Shown here in pieces: positions 38,832-39,421 of a DNA stretch of 39,421 bases (positions are counted from its first letter, which is position 1; every line of letters starts with the position of its first letter). The notes below the pieces were generated by a model. It worked only from the letters and a program-made list of their open reading frames with translations. It was not told the DNA's origin and ran no database searches. Made by a program: the position numbers and the translations under genes. Source of the stretch: CALBZG01 sp964486295 (GTDB taxonomy: Bacteria > Bacillota > Clostridia > Peptostreptococcales > Anaerovoracaceae); contig CAZAMF010000015.1 of NCBI GenBank assembly GCA_964486295.1, positions 1 through 39,421 on the forward strand, in the 5' to 3' direction.

Positions 38832-39248
38832 TCAGGCTTTTTCAGCCGCTCTTTTAAATGCTCTGTTGATCAGTTCTTCCTTATTCGCGATGACTCTCAC
38901 GTATTTCCCCGTGGTAATAGCGCCGATTGAATCTGAAATCGTGATGTCGAGGGAAATCTTGTCATCTTCTACTTTTCTTACTACGAGATCGTAGGTCAAC
39001 GGTTCTCCCAGCATGGCTCCTTTTTCGTGGGTCAGTTCGAGTTCTTTCCCTACAGTTATAAATCCGTCTGGAAGCAGAGGATCCAGCAGCTTGCTTGAAG
39101 CTTCTGTGAAAACTTCAACCATTGTCGCTGTTGATACCAGGTAATCAAGAACGCCTCCTGAGACTCCGTCCGGGTAAAGCGCATTTGACATGTTGGATTC
39201 CCTCGTAAAAGTTGTGGAAACGCCTGGTTTAATTCGATGTGTAATCAT
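38832..39248 (-). CDS. FlK-like acyl-CoA thioesterase
   Basis: 138 aa hotdog protein resembling fluoroacetyl-CoA thioesterase FlK and its relatives in Clostridia. The catalytic residues can be placed as T42 (VSTATMVEV), a nearby Glu (45 or 49) and H74 (ELTHEKG), followed by VGKELELTHEKGAMLGEPL. Family members hydrolyse short acyl-CoAs; fluoroacetate resistance is only one case, and simple CoA recycling is more likely here. GAGGAG eight bases before the ATG. Confidence 0.88.
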   Translation of the reverse strand: MITHRIKPGVSTTFTRESNMSNALYPDGVSGGVLDYLVSTATMVEVFTEASSKLLDPLLPDGFITVGKELELTHEKGAMLGEPLTYDLVVRKVEDDKISLDITISDSIGAITTGKYVRVIANKEELINRAFKRAAEKA

Positions 39249-39339
39249 TTTTGCTTCTCCTCTCTGTAAAGATATTTGTTATGTTATATTATACACCATT
39301 AATTCCTAAATATTTACAAATGCACAAATAATTATACAA

Positions 39340-39368
39340 ATAATCTGGAATGCTCTATATTATGTCAA
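39340..39368 (-). promoter_or_regulatory. Promoter of the FlK-like gene
   Basis: Minus strand TTGACA (39368-39363), 17-nt spacer, GATTAT (39345-39340). A second -10-like TATAAT at 39293-39288 lies nearer the gene without a good -35. Confidence 0.5.
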
Positions 39369-39374
39369 ATCATG

Positions 39375-39421
39375 ACCGCCGGCTGAGCCGGCGGTTTGCT
39401 CTGCCCCTATAAGGGGCCTTT
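39375..39421. other. Two GC-rich hairpins at the window edge
   Basis: ACCGCCGGCT/AGCCGGCGGT (39375-39395) followed by TTT, then GCCCC/GGGGC (39403-39417) followed by CTTT at the window end. Tandem terminator-like stems; the plus strand has no gene immediately upstream to terminate, so the second may belong to sequence beyond the window. Confidence 0.5.

Noticed and set aside
1..39421. CRISPR array, prophage or complete insertion sequence
   Set aside because: No regularly spaced repeats, no cas, phage-structural or transposase genes were found on either strand.

Overview
The window reads as a chromosome segment of an anaerobic, amino-acid/CoA-metabolising Gram-positive bacterium of the class Clostridia. 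An Anaerovoracaceae / 'Clostridiales family XIII'-like lineage is a guess from the gene mix, not a measurement. The evidence is strong AGGAGG-type ribosome-binding sites and Firmicutes sigma-A promoters, a WalH/WalI/WalJ/RlmH cluster, an [FeFe]-hydrogenase, a tungsten-type aldehyde:ferredoxin oxidoreductase, an iron-sulfur/flavin old-yellow-enzyme, a flavodiiron protein with rubredoxin, and thioredoxin/ferredoxin genes. I see no prophage, CRISPR array, rRNA operon or intact insertion sequence.

Layout. 0.2-1.1 kb (-): a PAS-Fis regulator overlapping an ArsR repressor. 1.3-1.5 kb (-): cold-shock protein with a hairpin-containing leader. 1.75-6.1 kb (-): a cell-wall-signalling operon (exported protein, WalH, WalI, WalJ, RlmH) without walR/walK. 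It is driven by a promoter carrying four direct half-sites at an exact 11-bp period, as expected for an OmpR-family regulator. 6.3-7.7 kb (+): RNase HI and MscS. 7.7-11.9 kb (-): CvpA, a Memo-AMMECR1 fusion, an Asp/Glu racemase-like protein, an AEC transporter and a small conserved protein. 12.1-13.8 kb (+): two near-identical tRNA-Arg genes flanking flavodiiron protein and rubredoxin genes. 14.1-17.6 kb (-): YwbE, an unknown AT-rich gene, a GPR1/FUN34/YaaH transporter with a long switch-like leader, a 57-aa membrane protein, and a redox trio (glutaredoxin-like, flavodoxin, flavinylated FMN-binding protein). 17.8-18.6 kb (+): a QueG-like Fe-S protein. 18.6-23.2 kb (-): a 46-aa membrane peptide, a stand-alone IF-3, a zinc-ribbon protein and a 1144-aa GltD-fused [FeFe]-hydrogenase. 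23.6-25.8 kb (+): two exported proteins. 25.9-29.9 kb (-): enoate-reductase-like flavoprotein, DUF1847, PgsA, thioredoxin and a di-cluster ferredoxin. 30.1-33.8 kb (+): rnk-speA-speE-speB polyamine operon. 34.2-36.3 kb (-): Crp/Fnr regulator, acetamidase/formamidase and PaaI-type thioesterase. 36.5-38.7 kb (+): AOR plus a MoaD/ThiS protein. 38.8-39.2 kb (-): FlK-like thioesterase.

How it works together. Most genes serve low-potential redox chemistry (ferredoxin, flavin, H2, W-pterin), oxygen/NO detoxification and small-acid/CoA metabolism. The least explained content is regulatory RNA and promoter architecture: (i) an attenuator-type leader before the YaaH transporter with mutually exclusive pairings, (ii) terminator-like hairpins in the leaders of the hydrogenase, csp and infC genes, (iii) two promoters (PAS-Fis regulator and rnhA) whose -10 boxes predict leaderless mRNAs with the same TAGAAT-N2-ACCCATG geometry, and (iv) the four-fold 11-bp array in front of the walHIJ operon. 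Functions are assigned by reading motifs; no database search was run.
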